Assembly (NCBI GenBank): GCA_017434025.1
Contig: JAFRGC010000029.1
Span: 1 to 50,305, forward strand
DNA: 50,305 bases
Direction of reading: 5' to 3'
DNA from: Mogibacterium sp.
Lineage (GTDB): Bacteria > Bacillota > Clostridia > Peptostreptococcales > Anaerovoracaceae
Every line of letters begins with the position of its first letter. Within the stretch, counting starts at the first letter, position 1. Shown here piece after piece: positions 1 through 8,223 of the stretch. The translations under genes were made by a program, and so were the position numbers. The notes under the pieces are model-generated. The model was not told the DNA's origin. It worked only from the letters and a program-made list of their open reading frames with translations, and did no database searches.

Positions 1-8
1 TAATTCAA

Positions 9-64
9 ATTGCGTGCCCGGCGGGGGCGGGTCACATGGGGGGGCGGGTTTAAAGGCACGCAAT
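9..64 (+). terminator. Hairpin with G-quadruplex-type loop, possible terminator of an upstream gene
   Basis: A perfect 10-bp inverted repeat, ATTGCGTGCC (9-18) and GGCACGCAAT (55-64), is followed by CTTTTA. The 36-nt loop holds four G runs (23-27, 29-31, 38-44, 46-48) split by C, TCACAT and C, which is a canonical intramolecular G-quadruplex pattern. It could end a gene lying left of the window. The T run is short, so terminator activity is only inferred. Confidence 0.45.
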
Positions 65-310
65 CTTTTACGAAAAAAATACCCCCTCATCATTTCTGAT
101 GAGAGAGTATCTCTTAGTCATCTTAACTTAATGACATTGGGAAAATACCGGGGGCTTGTTTTTCTTTGCCTAAAGAAAGATGATTAACTGACTTAATTAT
201 CAATATCACGCTTGTATGCTTTCATATCAGTGTTTTACAATGGATTTGTATTCATTGCATCCAGTATTATACGAAGATATATCTGCTGATTAACTAATGA
301 CAAGGAGACA
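65..310. other. Non-coding leader upstream of proC
   Basis: I see no convincing gene here. A small hairpin CTCATCA-TTTC-TGATGAG lies at about 86-103, and a C run near 80-86 could pair with a G run near 150-155, so the transcript may be folded. No promoter with good spacing was found: TTTACA (234-239) and TATTAT (265-270) are 25 nt apart. No riboswitch class is recognised. Confidence 0.3.
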
Positions 311-316
311 GTGATC

Positions 317-1114
317 ATGGATGTCAGAAATGTGAAAGTAGGATTTATAGGATTCGGAAATATCGCAGGAGCGGTATGTGATGGACTGCTGATCAGGAAA
401 GCTGTCGATCCGGCTAATGTCTATGCTAGCGCAAGGAATTGGGACAAGCTTAAGGCAAGGTGTGATGTCAGAGGGATCAACGCTTGCGAGACTGCTGCTG
501 AAGTGATCGCAGCAAGCGATTTCGTGATTATGGGAGTGCTGAGTGATCAGGTCGAAACTGTAGTGAAAGAAAATGCCGATGCGCTCAGGGGCGTCCCGGT
601 ATTCTCGCTCTCTTCCAAGGTATTCTGCTCAGATTTTGACAGGTTCCTCGGGGAAGGATACAACCATATCTGCGGACTTCCTAATCTTTCGACCGCAGTA
701 GGAGAGGGCATCATCGTTGCGGAAGCAGAACATACCTTGACGGAAGAACAATTTGAGCTGTTCGAGAGTCTTATCGGACAGGCAGCAAGAATAGAATATT
801 TCAAGAAAGAAATGATGGGAGTTGCCGATATCGGCGCCGGCTGTGCGCCGGCTTTCGCCGATATGTTTGTAGAAGCTCTGTCGGATGGCCTTGTAAAGTA
901 CGGGATGCCGAGAGCGCAGGCATACAGTATAGTGCCGCAGATGCTCATCGGGACCGCTGCATACATGATGCAAAGTCACAGACATCCCGGGGACCTCAAG
1001 GATTCCGTCTGTACTCCGGGAGGGAATACGATCAAAGGAATCAGCGCCCTTGAGGAGAAAGGTTTCAGGCATGCGCTGATATCTGCCGTGGATGCGATAA
1101 TGGGCAAGAATTAA
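317..1114 (+). CDS. proC: Pyrroline-5-carboxylate reductase
   Basis: Cytoplasmic NAD(P)H-dependent enzyme reducing 1-pyrroline-5-carboxylate to proline. The 265-residue product has an N-terminal Rossmann fold with GFGNIA at residues 12-17. Its C-terminal helical dimer domain carries the family signature region DSVCTPGGNTIKGI near residue 230. ATG 317 is chosen over GTG 311 because AAGGAG at 302-307 is 9 nt from the ATG but only 3 nt from the GTG. The gene is monocistronic here and converges with the leftward dehydrogenase only 7 bp away. It may supply the reducing step for pyrroline-5-carboxylate made by the hydroxyproline dehydratase 29 kb downstream; that link is inference. The family assignment is secure. 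Confidence 0.92.
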   Translation: MDVRNVKVGFIGFGNIAGAVCDGLLIRKAVDPANVYASARNWDKLKARCDVRGINACETAAEVIAASDFVIMGVLSDQVETVVKENADALRGVPVFSLSSKVFCSDFDRFLGEGYNHICGLPNLSTAVGEGIIVAEAEHTLTEEQFELFESLIGQAARIEYFKKEMMGVADIGAGCAPAFADMFVEALSDGLVKYGMPRAQAYSIVPQMLIGTAAYMMQSHRHPGDLKDSVCTPGGNTIKGISALEEKGFRHALISAVDAIMGKN

Positions 1115-1121
1115 CGGGACT

Positions 1122-2210
1122 TTAATCCGGGAAGACGATGGCGACTTTGCCGCATCTGCCGCTTGCCATCAGAGCGTAGGCTTGGTCTGCCTGCTCAACA
1201 GGGAATTCATCGGTGATGAGATCTCCCGGATGGATGTTCCAACGTACCAATCTTTCGACCAGATCCATCATTCTCCAGGTAGATGTGACCCAGGAGCCGA
1301 ATACCGTCTTCTGCGGATGCATCATATCCGGACTTGGATTGAGTGAAAGCGTATTGCCTTCACCAACGAATACAACTTTACTCCAGTCACGGGCAGCCCT
1401 GACCGCAGTTTGTCTGCCGGCATCGCTGCCCGAACAATCAATTGCTTTCTCAACACCCTTGCCGCCAGTCAGCGCAAGGATTTCTTTTATTGTGTTTTCT
1501 GACGGCTTGAATGCATAGTCGATCAGGCCGAGTCTCTTTGCCATCTCTATCCTGTAGTCGTTCATTTCAACACCGATCAGTTTCTCCGCACCCATTGCTT
1601 TGCACAGCATAAGTGTCGCGAGGCCGACTGGTCCGAGACCGACAACAAGTACAGCATCATCACCGCTGATGCCGATCTTTTCGAGTGCTTCATAAGCTGT
1701 GCCGAACCCGCAGGCGACAGAAGCACCGTCTTTGTATGTCAGCTCATCAGGCAGAGCTACGAGATCTTTCTCATCACAGAGAATGTACGGAGCCATGCCG
1801 CCGTTGCGCTGCCATCCATATGCTTTGCGCAGTGGACTGGTGCACGCGATCATATATCCCTTGCGGCAGTTGTAGCACAGTCCGCATCCGGAGATGTGGT
1901 AAACGATCACACGGTCGCCTTCACGGAACTGCCTGCATCCCGGACCGGCTTTGGCAATTACACCGCAAGGTTCGTGGCCTGCGATCATGCCCGGAATATA
2001 TCCTTCCGGGCCTTTCCCTACATGCTCACGATAGATCGCGCGGATATCCGACCCGCAGATTGTGCTTGCCCGGGTAGCAACAAGCACTTCTCCGTATCCC
2101 GGTTCCGGGATCTCAAATTCTTTCAGCTCAACAGTGCTGTTGCCCGGAAGGGTAGCACCTATCATTCTCTTCATTACTAGTTCATGTAATGCATTATTCA
2201 TTCCAGCCAT
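1122..2210 (-). CDS. Zinc-dependent medium-chain alcohol/polyol dehydrogenase
   Basis: NAD(P)-dependent MDR-family dehydrogenase of 362 residues, expected to oxidise a secondary alcohol such as a polyol. The catalytic zinc ligands are visible as C52 in ICGSD and H79-E80 in GHE. The structural zinc lobe is complete, with C109, C112, C115 and C123 in the usual spacing. A Rossmann motif VVGLGPVGLA lies near residues 189-198. The start ATG is preceded by AAGGGGGA. It sits 48 bp downstream of the ROK regulator on the same strand, so the two are probably co-transcribed and form the leftward arm of the catabolic island. The substrate cannot be deduced. It differs clearly from the second MDR enzyme at 8829. 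Confidence 0.85.
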   Translation of the reverse strand: MAGMNNALHELVMKRMIGATLPGNSTVELKEFEIPEPGYGEVLVATRASTICGSDIRAIYREHVGKGPEGYIPGMIAGHEPCGVIAKAGPGCRQFREGDRVIVYHISGCGLCYNCRKGYMIACTSPLRKAYGWQRNGGMAPYILCDEKDLVALPDELTYKDGASVACGFGTAYEALEKIGISGDDAVLVVGLGPVGLATLMLCKAMGAEKLIGVEMNDYRIEMAKRLGLIDYAFKPSENTIKEILALTGGKGVEKAIDCSGSDAGRQTAVRAARDWSKVVFVGEGNTLSLNPSPDMMHPQKTVFGSWVTSTWRMMDLVERLVRWNIHPGDLITDEFPVEQADQAYALMASGRCGKVAIVFPD

Positions 2211-2258
2211 ATACTATATTCCCCCTTGATAAACTCTCTAAGTCTGTCAGTTATTGCC

Positions 2259-3404
2259 TTATCTGTGCCTCGTAAGGTAGTCTGCATTGTCAAGAAAATT
2301 CTTGATGTATGGAAGCGCGGCACCAATGTTGATGTTGTGGGATGGCATCTTGCTGATGAGGATATAATCATCCGGTTCTTCGAATGGACAGTCAACTCTC
2401 ACCACATCATATAATACCCGGATATCTTCTTTCGTAAAGTAAGGCGCGAGATGCCCTCCGAGAATAAAGTCGACATCATTCACAAGATGCACAGCACCGA
2501 TCAGTGAACCAAGAATTTGAAGAAAAGAATGCCATTTCTTTGATTCAGGTGTGCCATGCGTACGTGCTTTGGCGAAGAATTCGTCTGCATCTTCATCTCC
2601 GAGCAGTGCGTGCATCGAAAGAACGGTTTCAAAGCATCCGGTCTTGCCGCAATAGCATTTCTCACCATGCGGATCATATTGGATGTGTTCAAATGTTGCG
2701 GAATGTCCGCTTTTGCCTCTCACTACGTTGCGGTCCAGTATCAGTGCGCCGCCGAGGTGTTCACTGATAGAGAGATAGATCGCGCTGCTCAGCTCAGGCG
2801 ATACCCACAATTCAGAAAGAGCCGCTCCTTCCGGATCATGTATGAATGTGCATTTATACGGCAGGCGTTTCTGGAAAACATCAATAGTGACCCCCGTGCA
2901 TTTCATGATCTCTCCGTAGATCACGGTATTGCCGTCAGGAGATACGAGACCCTGCATGGCGATTCCCATACCAATGACCTGATCAGGCGTTATTCCGCGT
3001 GATCCGGTAAAGTCCATGATAAGATCACAGACTTTGGAATAGTAGGTGTCATTGTTTTCATATTTGACTTTATGAACTACACGGTCTATTTTGCGGCCGT
3101 ACAGATCTACATTGATGATCTTGACATGACGGCCGGTAAGCTCGACTCCGATAGCAATGCGATAATCGGGAACTACCGAATAAACAATAGCTTTGCGGCC
3201 GATCTGATCAGAGTCCTGCTGCCCGTCCCTGCAGATCATTCCATCCTCTTCAAGCTCCGAGATGTTTGCAGTCACGGTTGGACGGCTGAGCCGCAGGGCA
3301 GAGACGATATCGTTCTGAGAGACTTTACTATGACTGTATATATAGTCATATATCATCTTGCGGTTGTTCTTCCGGATAGCATCCGGAGTGATAGTTCTTG
3401 CCAT
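2259..3404 (-). CDS. ROK-family transcriptional repressor (NagC/XylR type)
   Basis: Sugar-responsive DNA-binding regulator of 381 residues. Residues 1 to about 75 form a winged helix-turn-helix (the stretch SQNDIVSALRLSRPTVTANI is the likely recognition region). The rest is a ROK fold with the zinc motif CYCGKTGCFE near 250-259. It is transcribed away from the SDR-ABC-dehydrogenase operon across a 211-bp divergent region holding repeated operator-like sites, which makes it the likely local repressor of both arms. Its inducer is probably the transported sugar or a pathway intermediate. The ROK ATP-binding region appears degenerate, as usual for regulators. Family assignment is firm; target and ligand are inferred. 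Confidence 0.88.
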   Translation of the reverse strand: MARTITPDAIRKNNRKMIYDYIYSHSKVSQNDIVSALRLSRPTVTANISELEEDGMICRDGQQDSDQIGRKAIVYSVVPDYRIAIGVELTGRHVKIINVDLYGRKIDRVVHKVKYENNDTYYSKVCDLIMDFTGSRGITPDQVIGMGIAMQGLVSPDGNTVIYGEIMKCTGVTIDVFQKRLPYKCTFIHDPEGAALSELWVSPELSSAIYLSISEHLGGALILDRNVVRGKSGHSATFEHIQYDPHGEKCYCGKTGCFETVLSMHALLGDEDADEFFAKARTHGTPESKKWHSFLQILGSLIGAVHLVNDVDFILGGHLAPYFTKEDIRVLYDVVRVDCPFEEPDDYILISKMPSHNINIGAALPYIKNFLDNADYLTRHR

Positions 3405-3432
3405 TTTGTGCCCCCATTCATGTGTTTTCTTA

Positions 3433-3438
3433 ATTATA
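3433..3438 (-). promoter_or_regulatory. Extended -10 promoter of the ROK gene
   Basis: On the minus strand TATAAT is preceded by TG one base upstream (TGtTATAAT), an extended -10 element. The base of the hexamer nearest the gene is 28 bp from the ROK start codon. No good -35 element is visible. Confidence 0.5.
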
Positions 3439-3479
3439 ACAGATAACGAATAAATTCAGTTATTTAATTTTGAAAAATA

Positions 3480-3493
3480 ATTTTACAAAATTA
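3480..3493. promoter_or_regulatory. Operator-like site 1, ATTTTACAAAATTA
   Basis: First copy of a 14-bp AT-rich sequence found twice in the divergent ROK/SDR region. It lies just upstream of the -35 element at 3505. An identical copy is at 3548-3561. Assignment to the ROK protein is by position only. Confidence 0.55.
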
Positions 3494-3504
3494 GCAAAAA
3501 TGCA

Positions 3505-3533
3505 TTGACAACACCTATAGGATTGACTATTAT
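3505..3533 (+). promoter_or_regulatory. Sigma-A promoter of the catabolic operon
   Basis: TTGACA (3505-3510), a 17-bp spacer and TATTAT (3528-3533). The predicted start near 3540 falls inside the second operator-like site, so repressor binding there would block initiation. Confidence 0.75.
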
Positions 3534-3534
3534 A

Positions 3535-3561
3535 AATTTGTAAATACATTTTACAAAATTA
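3535..3561. promoter_or_regulatory. Operator-like site 2, imperfect inverted repeat
   Basis: AATTTGTAAA, a TACA spacer and TTTTACAAAATT form an imperfect palindrome over the predicted transcription start. Its right half contains the second exact ATTTTACAAAATTA copy (3548-3561), 68 bp from the first. Known ROK operators are AT-rich palindromes of similar layout. Confidence 0.55.
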
Positions 3562-3615
3562 ATTATGAAAAATGATTTAGAAATTACATCGCCGAGGAGT
3601 AAAAGGAGAAAAATC

Positions 3616-4392
3616 ATGGGAATCGTAGAAAGAATGCGACTTGACGGAAAGAAAGGCTTCGTCACCGGAGCTGCTCGCGGAATTGGAAAGTGCGCTGCCA
3701 GAGCTTTTGCTGAAGCCGGCGCTGATGTAGCTATCGTAGATATGGATCTTGCAACTGCAGAGCAGACTGCTGCTGAGATCGCTGCTGCAACCGGGCGCAA
3801 AGTTATCGCGCTGAAGTGTGATGTTACAAACGAAGAAGAAGTTAAAGCAATGGTAGATGCTGTAGTGGAGCAGCTCGGCGGTCTTGATTTCTGCCATGCA
3901 AATGCCGGTATCTGCATCAATGCAGCTGCAGATGAGATGACATATGCACAGTGGAAGAAGAACATCGATGTTAATCTGAACAGCGTATTCCTTACCGATA
4001 CGATCGCCGGCAAGTACATGCTCGCTAACGGTGGTGGATCGATCATCAATACTGCTTCGATGTCCGCTCACATCGTAAACGTTCCGCAGCCACAGTGCGC
4101 ATACAATGCATCCAAGGCAGGCGTTATCCAGCTGACAAAGTCCCTCGCGATCGAATGGGCTAAGAGAGGCGTCAGAGTGAACAGCATCAGCCCTGGTTAT
4201 ATCGGAACAGACCTTACACTTTCATCGCCTACACTCCAGCCGCTGATCGCACAGTGGAACGCTATGGCTCCTACCGGAAGACTCGGTAAGCCGGAAGAAC
4301 TCGAGTCGATCTGCGTATACCTTGCAGGCGATACCTCATCTTTTACAACAGGTGCGGATTTCACAATTGACGGAGCATTCACCTGCTTCTAA
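3616..4392 (+). CDS. SDR-family oxidoreductase, polyol/ketose dehydrogenase-like
   Basis: Classical short-chain dehydrogenase of 258 residues. TGAARGIG at 17-24 binds the cofactor, NAG follows near residue 100, and the catalytic Ser150, Tyr163 and Lys167 are present with normal spacing. The C-terminal TGADFTIDGAFTC resembles SDR enzymes acting on sugar alcohols, such as arabinitol, mannitol and sorbose reductases. The start at 3616 is chosen because AAAAGGAG lies 7 nt upstream; an in-frame ATG at 3565 lacks a ribosome site and falls close to the operator. It is the first gene of the ROK-controlled operon and probably interconverts a polyol and a ketose. The exact substrate is unknown. Confidence 0.88.
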   Translation: MGIVERMRLDGKKGFVTGAARGIGKCAARAFAEAGADVAIVDMDLATAEQTAAEIAAATGRKVIALKCDVTNEEEVKAMVDAVVEQLGGLDFCHANAGICINAAADEMTYAQWKKNIDVNLNSVFLTDTIAGKYMLANGGGSIINTASMSAHIVNVPQPQCAYNASKAGVIQLTKSLAIEWAKRGVRVNSISPGYIGTDLTLSSPTLQPLIAQWNAMAPTGRLGKPEELESICVYLAGDTSSFTTGADFTIDGAFTCF

Positions 4393-4475
4393 ACATGTTA
4401 ATTTACGCTTCTGAAGAGCGTTGATTAAAGATTATTTAAGACAGAAAGAAAACGAAAAACGAAAGGAGTTCAATC

Positions 4476-5558
4476 ATGAAAAGACGTTTCTTAGCTATCC
4501 TGTGTGTTTTCGCAATGGTACTCGCGCTCTTCACAGGATGCGTAAACAAAGGTGATGACGGCGGTGCAGCAACAGACGACAGCACTCCTACTGAGGCTAC
4601 AGATACTGCTGCAACAGAAGGGATCCAGGCTAGCCCTGAATTCTATGCAAAGGCAGACATGTCCGTACTTGACGGAAAGAAGATCGGTATCACGATCCAG
4701 TCACTTCAGAATCCTTACTGGGCAGGCGTTATGACAGCTCTCCAGGAGGTGCTCGAAGCTAACGGAGCTAAGGTCACTATCGTAGCATGCGATGACAGCT
4801 CTGCAACACAGATCGGCCAGATCGAGAACTTTGTTTCTTCAAAGTGCGATCTCATCATGGTACACCCATCTGATGCAGCTGCAGTTGAAGATTCCTGCAA
4901 AGAAGCACGTGATGCAGGCATCAAGGTAATGTGCTGGGATGACCCAATGACTAACACTGACGGAAACTGGATCCTTAACAACACTGATCTGGGTATCGCT
5001 ATCGGCAGACTTTGCGGTGATTTCATCAATGAGCACTACAGCGAAGACAATCAGGCACAGGTAACAGTAATCGGCTATCCGCAGACAACGATCCTCCTCG
5101 AGAGAGAAGAGGGAATCATGCAGGGTCTGGAAGAAGTAGCAGCCGGCAAGTATGAAGTAGTTGCTAACCAGGCAGCTATCGATGCTAAGGCAGCTCAGGA
5201 TGCAATGGAGACGATCCTCCAGAAGAACCCAGACTGCAAAGTCGTAACAGGTATCGGCGCAGGAGCTATGGTCGGCGCTGACGAAGCACTCCAGATCCAC
5301 ACAGGCGGAAATATCCCTGAGGATATGGGCGTATTCACAACTGACGTTACAAAGCAGCAGCTCGAGCAGCTTGCTGACCCAACATACCCGGCTAAGGGTA
5401 TCATCGGATTCGAAGGATCTGATGAGGATACAGCAGGTGCATGCGCAGCAATGTTCGCATTCATCCTCGGCGATGCTCTTGAACAGCAGAATGTATTCCG
5501 CGGAGTAGCTCCAATCACAGCAGAGAACGTTGCAGAGATCAGCGCAGGCATGAAGTAA
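4476..5558 (+). CDS. Sugar ABC transporter substrate-binding lipoprotein (CUT2 type)
   Basis: Extracytoplasmic ligand-binding protein of 360 residues for the transporter encoded by the next two genes. The N-terminus MKRRFLAILCVFAMVLALFTGC is a lipoprotein signal with lipobox LFTGC and lipidated Cys22. An acidic Thr/Ala-rich linker precedes a type-1 periplasmic-binding fold (the ITIQSLQNPYWAGVMTAL region is typical of RbsB-like proteins that bind free monosaccharides). AAAGGAG lies upstream of the ATG. An 83-bp gap with a weak hairpin near 4405-4421 separates it from the SDR gene. Ligand is probably a monosaccharide, polyol or sugar acid. Confidence 0.88.
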   Translation: MKRRFLAILCVFAMVLALFTGCVNKGDDGGAATDDSTPTEATDTAATEGIQASPEFYAKADMSVLDGKKIGITIQSLQNPYWAGVMTALQEVLEANGAKVTIVACDDSSATQIGQIENFVSSKCDLIMVHPSDAAAVEDSCKEARDAGIKVMCWDDPMTNTDGNWILNNTDLGIAIGRLCGDFINEHYSEDNQAQVTVIGYPQTTILLEREEGIMQGLEEVAAGKYEVVANQAAIDAKAAQDAMETILQKNPDCKVVTGIGAGAMVGADEALQIHTGGNIPEDMGVFTTDVTKQQLEQLADPTYPAKGIIGFEGSDEDTAGACAAMFAFILGDALEQQNVFRGVAPITAENVAEISAGMK

Positions 5559-5587
5559 AATTCAGCCAACTCATTCATCAAACAGAA

Positions 5588-5613
5588 GGATGTCCCTGGC
5601 AACGGGGACATCC
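5588..5613 (+). other. Intercistronic stem-loop after the binding-protein gene
   Basis: GGATGTCCC (5588-5596) and GGGACATCC (5605-5613) form a perfect 9-bp stem with an 8-nt loop. No T run follows; the AGGAGG site for the ATPase starts soon after. Such stems commonly protect the upstream part of binding-protein transporter messages and raise binding-protein yield relative to the membrane parts. Confidence 0.65.
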
Positions 5614-5640
5614 CTGCAGAAAGATATAGGAGGTAACTGC

Positions 5641-7170
5641 ATGAGTGAAGATTTCGTTCTGGAATTGGAACACATCCGTAAGGAATACCCAGGTGTAGTA
5701 GCACTCAAAGATGTTACGCTTCAGCTCAGAAGAGGTGAGATCCTCGGTCTCATCGGTGAGAATGGAGCAGGAAAGTCAACACTGATCAAGTGCTGCTCCG
5801 GCGCAGTAGTTCCGACATCCGGAAAAATTAAAATAAACGGAAAAGAATTTGACCGTATGACTCCGCAGCTCGCGGCAGAAAACGGCATAGCAATCATATA
5901 TCAGGAATTCAATAACGTTGGAGAACTCTCTGCAGCGGAGAACCTCTTCCTCGGCAGACCTATCCGCAAAGGAATGGTCATTGACAGAAAAGCGATGGAA
6001 GAGGAAGCGGCAAAAGCTTTCGATCAGCTGCAGATCAAGATCGATCCTAAGGAACTCGTCAAGAATCTGTCTGTAGGTTATCAGCAGATGATAGAGATCG
6101 CGAAGGCGATACAGCAGAACGCACAGGTCCTCATCATGGATGAGCCAAGTGCGCCGCTCACGACCAATGAGGTAGAGAACATGTTCAAGGTCGTAGAGCT
6201 GCTGCGTGAGAAGGGCGTTTCGATCATATATATCTCTCACAGACTGGAGGAGATCTTCCACCTGTCAGACCGTATCGAGGTCATCAGAGACGGAGAGTAT
6301 GTTGACACACTCATCACACCTAAGGCTACTGTAGATGAGCTCATCAAACTGATGGTAGGACGTGAGATGACACAGCAGTATCCGCCTAGGAAGCCTTGCA
6401 TCGACAAGAGCAAAGTCGTTCTTGAACTGAGGAATGTCTATGGTAACGGAGATGAGGACATGAGCCTCAAGATCCATGTCGGCGAAGTCCTCGGACTCGG
6501 CGGACTTGTCGGAGCCGGCCGTACGGAACTTGCTGAAGTCATATTCGGAGCAAAAGCTAAGACATCCGGACAGATCCTGCTCAACGGCAAAGAGATCAAT
6601 CCGAAATCGCCGAGAGAGGCGATCGATCTGGGCATCGCGCTTGTTCCGGAAGACCGCAAACGTCACGGCGCACTTCTGACGAACTCCATCAAGAATAACA
6701 TCAACATGCCTATCTATGAACGCATTTCAAAGGCAAGCGTTATAGATGCTGCCACAGAAAAAGCGAATGCTGAGAAATACCGCAAAGACATACAGATCAA
6801 ATGCCCGAGCATCAATCAGCTTGTCAGGAACCTCTCCGGAGGTAATCAGCAGAAGGTGATCCTCGGCAAATGGCTGGCAGCTAACTCACAGCTGATCATC
6901 TTCGATGAGCCGACCAGAGGTATCGATGTCGGAGCAAAATACGAGATCTACAAACTGATCAATGATCTCGTAGAGTCCGGCCACAGTATCCTCATGATCT
7001 CATCTGAGATGGAGGAACTGATAGGTATGTCTGACAGGATCATCGTTCTGGCAGAGCATCAGATGACAGGTGAACTTCAGAAAGAAGAATTCAATGCTGA
7101 TACGATCATGACACTCGCATCGGCGATCGTGGATAATGCAGAAAATGCAGGCGTTAAGGAGGCATCCTGA
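5641..7170 (+). CDS. Sugar ABC transporter ATP-binding protein, double ATPase (RbsA/MglA type)
   Basis: Energises CUT2 sugar import; 509 residues with two fused ATPase domains. The first has Walker A GENGAGKS (39-46), the unusual signature LSVGYQQ near 140 and Walker B ending in MDEPSAPLT. The second half starts near 255, has the degenerate P-loop GLVGAGRTEL characteristic of RbsA/MglA, signature LSGGNQQ near 399 and Walker B FDEPTRGIDVG. ATG 5641 is chosen because AGGAGG is 7 nt upstream; the longer in-frame ATG at 5590 lies inside the intercistronic stem. It works with the lipoprotein upstream and the permease one base downstream. Confidence 0.92.
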   Translation: MSEDFVLELEHIRKEYPGVVALKDVTLQLRRGEILGLIGENGAGKSTLIKCCSGAVVPTSGKIKINGKEFDRMTPQLAAENGIAIIYQEFNNVGELSAAENLFLGRPIRKGMVIDRKAMEEEAAKAFDQLQIKIDPKELVKNLSVGYQQMIEIAKAIQQNAQVLIMDEPSAPLTTNEVENMFKVVELLREKGVSIIYISHRLEEIFHLSDRIEVIRDGEYVDTLITPKATVDELIKLMVGREMTQQYPPRKPCIDKSKVVLELRNVYGNGDEDMSLKIHVGEVLGLGGLVGAGRTELAEVIFGAKAKTSGQILLNGKEINPKSPREAIDLGIALVPEDRKRHGALLTNSIKNNINMPIYERISKASVIDAATEKANAEKYRKDIQIKCPSINQLVRNLSGGNQQKVILGKWLAANSQLIIFDEPTRGIDVGAKYEIYKLINDLVESGHSILMISSEMEELIGMSDRIIVLAEHQMTGELQKEEFNADTIMTLASAIVDNAENAGVKEAS

Positions 7171-7171
7171 T

Positions 7172-8125
7172 ATGAAAAATCTTAAAGGAAACAGTTTGAT
7201 TAAATCGAATGCGATCTGGATCGTATTCATTTTGGAAGTAATCATATTTGCCATAGCGAGCGGCGGCACATTTGTGACAGGCAGCAATATTGTAAACATT
7301 GCCAGACAGGTATCATATTACGGAATCGCTTCCATAGGAATGACATTCGTAATCCTGATCGCAGGAATCGACCTTTCCATAGGTTCGATCATCACTCTTG
7401 TCAATGTAGTCTGCGCTTTCCTCATGGTAAATGCAGGGATGAATATGTGGGTGGCAGTACTGGCTGCTCTGATCATGGCTACACTTATCGGCGTGATCAA
7501 CGGTGCTATGGTAGCATCGATCGGCATCCCGGCCCTGATAGCGACATTTGCTACTCAGACAATATTTGAAGGTGTTGCTTACCTGATCTCGGGTGGACGC
7601 CCGATCGCAGGATTTGATCAGAACTTCGGACTGTTCGGACGCTGGTCGATCGGACCGATCCCGATCTGCGCGATCATCATGATCCTGTGCTTCGTTCTCG
7701 GCAGCTTCATCCTGAACAAGACATACTTTGGCCGCTACTTCTACGCTATCGGCGGTAATGAAGAAGCAGCTGAGCTCTCCGGTATCAGAGTCAACAGAGT
7801 TAAGTATCTGATCTACGCACTCTCAGGTCTGTTCGCAGGACTTGCAGGTATCGTACTGCTGTCCAGATCAGGTTCCGCTCAGAGTACTGTAGGTAAAGGT
7901 CTCGAATTCGACGTTATCACTTGCGTAGTACTCGGTGGAGTATCTGTAAATGGTGGTGTAGGACGTATGTCCGGAGTTATCGCCGGCGTTCTGATCATTG
8001 GATCACTGACCAACGGCATGATCCTGATGGATGTCAGTGAATATACACAGATGGTAGTCAAAGGTATCGTACTTGCTATCGCTGTAGGTATTGACTGCTT
8101 GTCCAAGAAGCGCCAGGCAGTTTAA
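7172..8125 (+). CDS. Sugar ABC transporter permease (RbsC type)
   Basis: Integral membrane subunit of 317 residues of the BPD_transp_2 family, forming the import channel. About eight to ten hydrophobic segments are visible. The GIDLSIGSI region near residue 75 and the conserved loop region NEEAAELSGIRVNRVK near 200 are typical of CUT2 permeases. The ATG at 7172 follows the ATPase stop codon by one base, with AAGGAGG ahead of it inside the ATPase gene, so translation is coupled. The longer in-frame start at 7136 would overlap the ATPase gene and is not preferred. Confidence 0.9.
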   Translation: MKNLKGNSLIKSNAIWIVFILEVIIFAIASGGTFVTGSNIVNIARQVSYYGIASIGMTFVILIAGIDLSIGSIITLVNVVCAFLMVNAGMNMWVAVLAALIMATLIGVINGAMVASIGIPALIATFATQTIFEGVAYLISGGRPIAGFDQNFGLFGRWSIGPIPICAIIMILCFVLGSFILNKTYFGRYFYAIGGNEEAAELSGIRVNRVKYLIYALSGLFAGLAGIVLLSRSGSAQSTVGKGLEFDVITCVVLGGVSVNGGVGRMSGVIAGVLIIGSLTNGMILMDVSEYTQMVVKGIVLAIAVGIDCLSKKRQAV

Positions 8126-8133
8126 AGAGAAAG

Positions 8134-8205
8134 CAGTTTTTTCCTCTTATATAAAACTGACAGAGAGAGACCCCGTTCCCAAGGTCTGGGGCGGGGCCTT
8201 TCTCG
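8134..8205 (+). terminator. Tandem hairpins, possible partial terminator inside the operon
   Basis: CAGTTTT and AAAACTG (about 8134-8160) form one stem. CCCCG (8171-8175) and CGGGG (8192-8196), flanked by GAGA and TCTC, form a second stem ending in CCTTTCTC. There is no clean T run, so this is more likely a read-through or processing element between the transporter genes and the enzyme genes. Confidence 0.4.
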
Positions 8206-8223
8206 TCAGGAAATGGAGTGACT

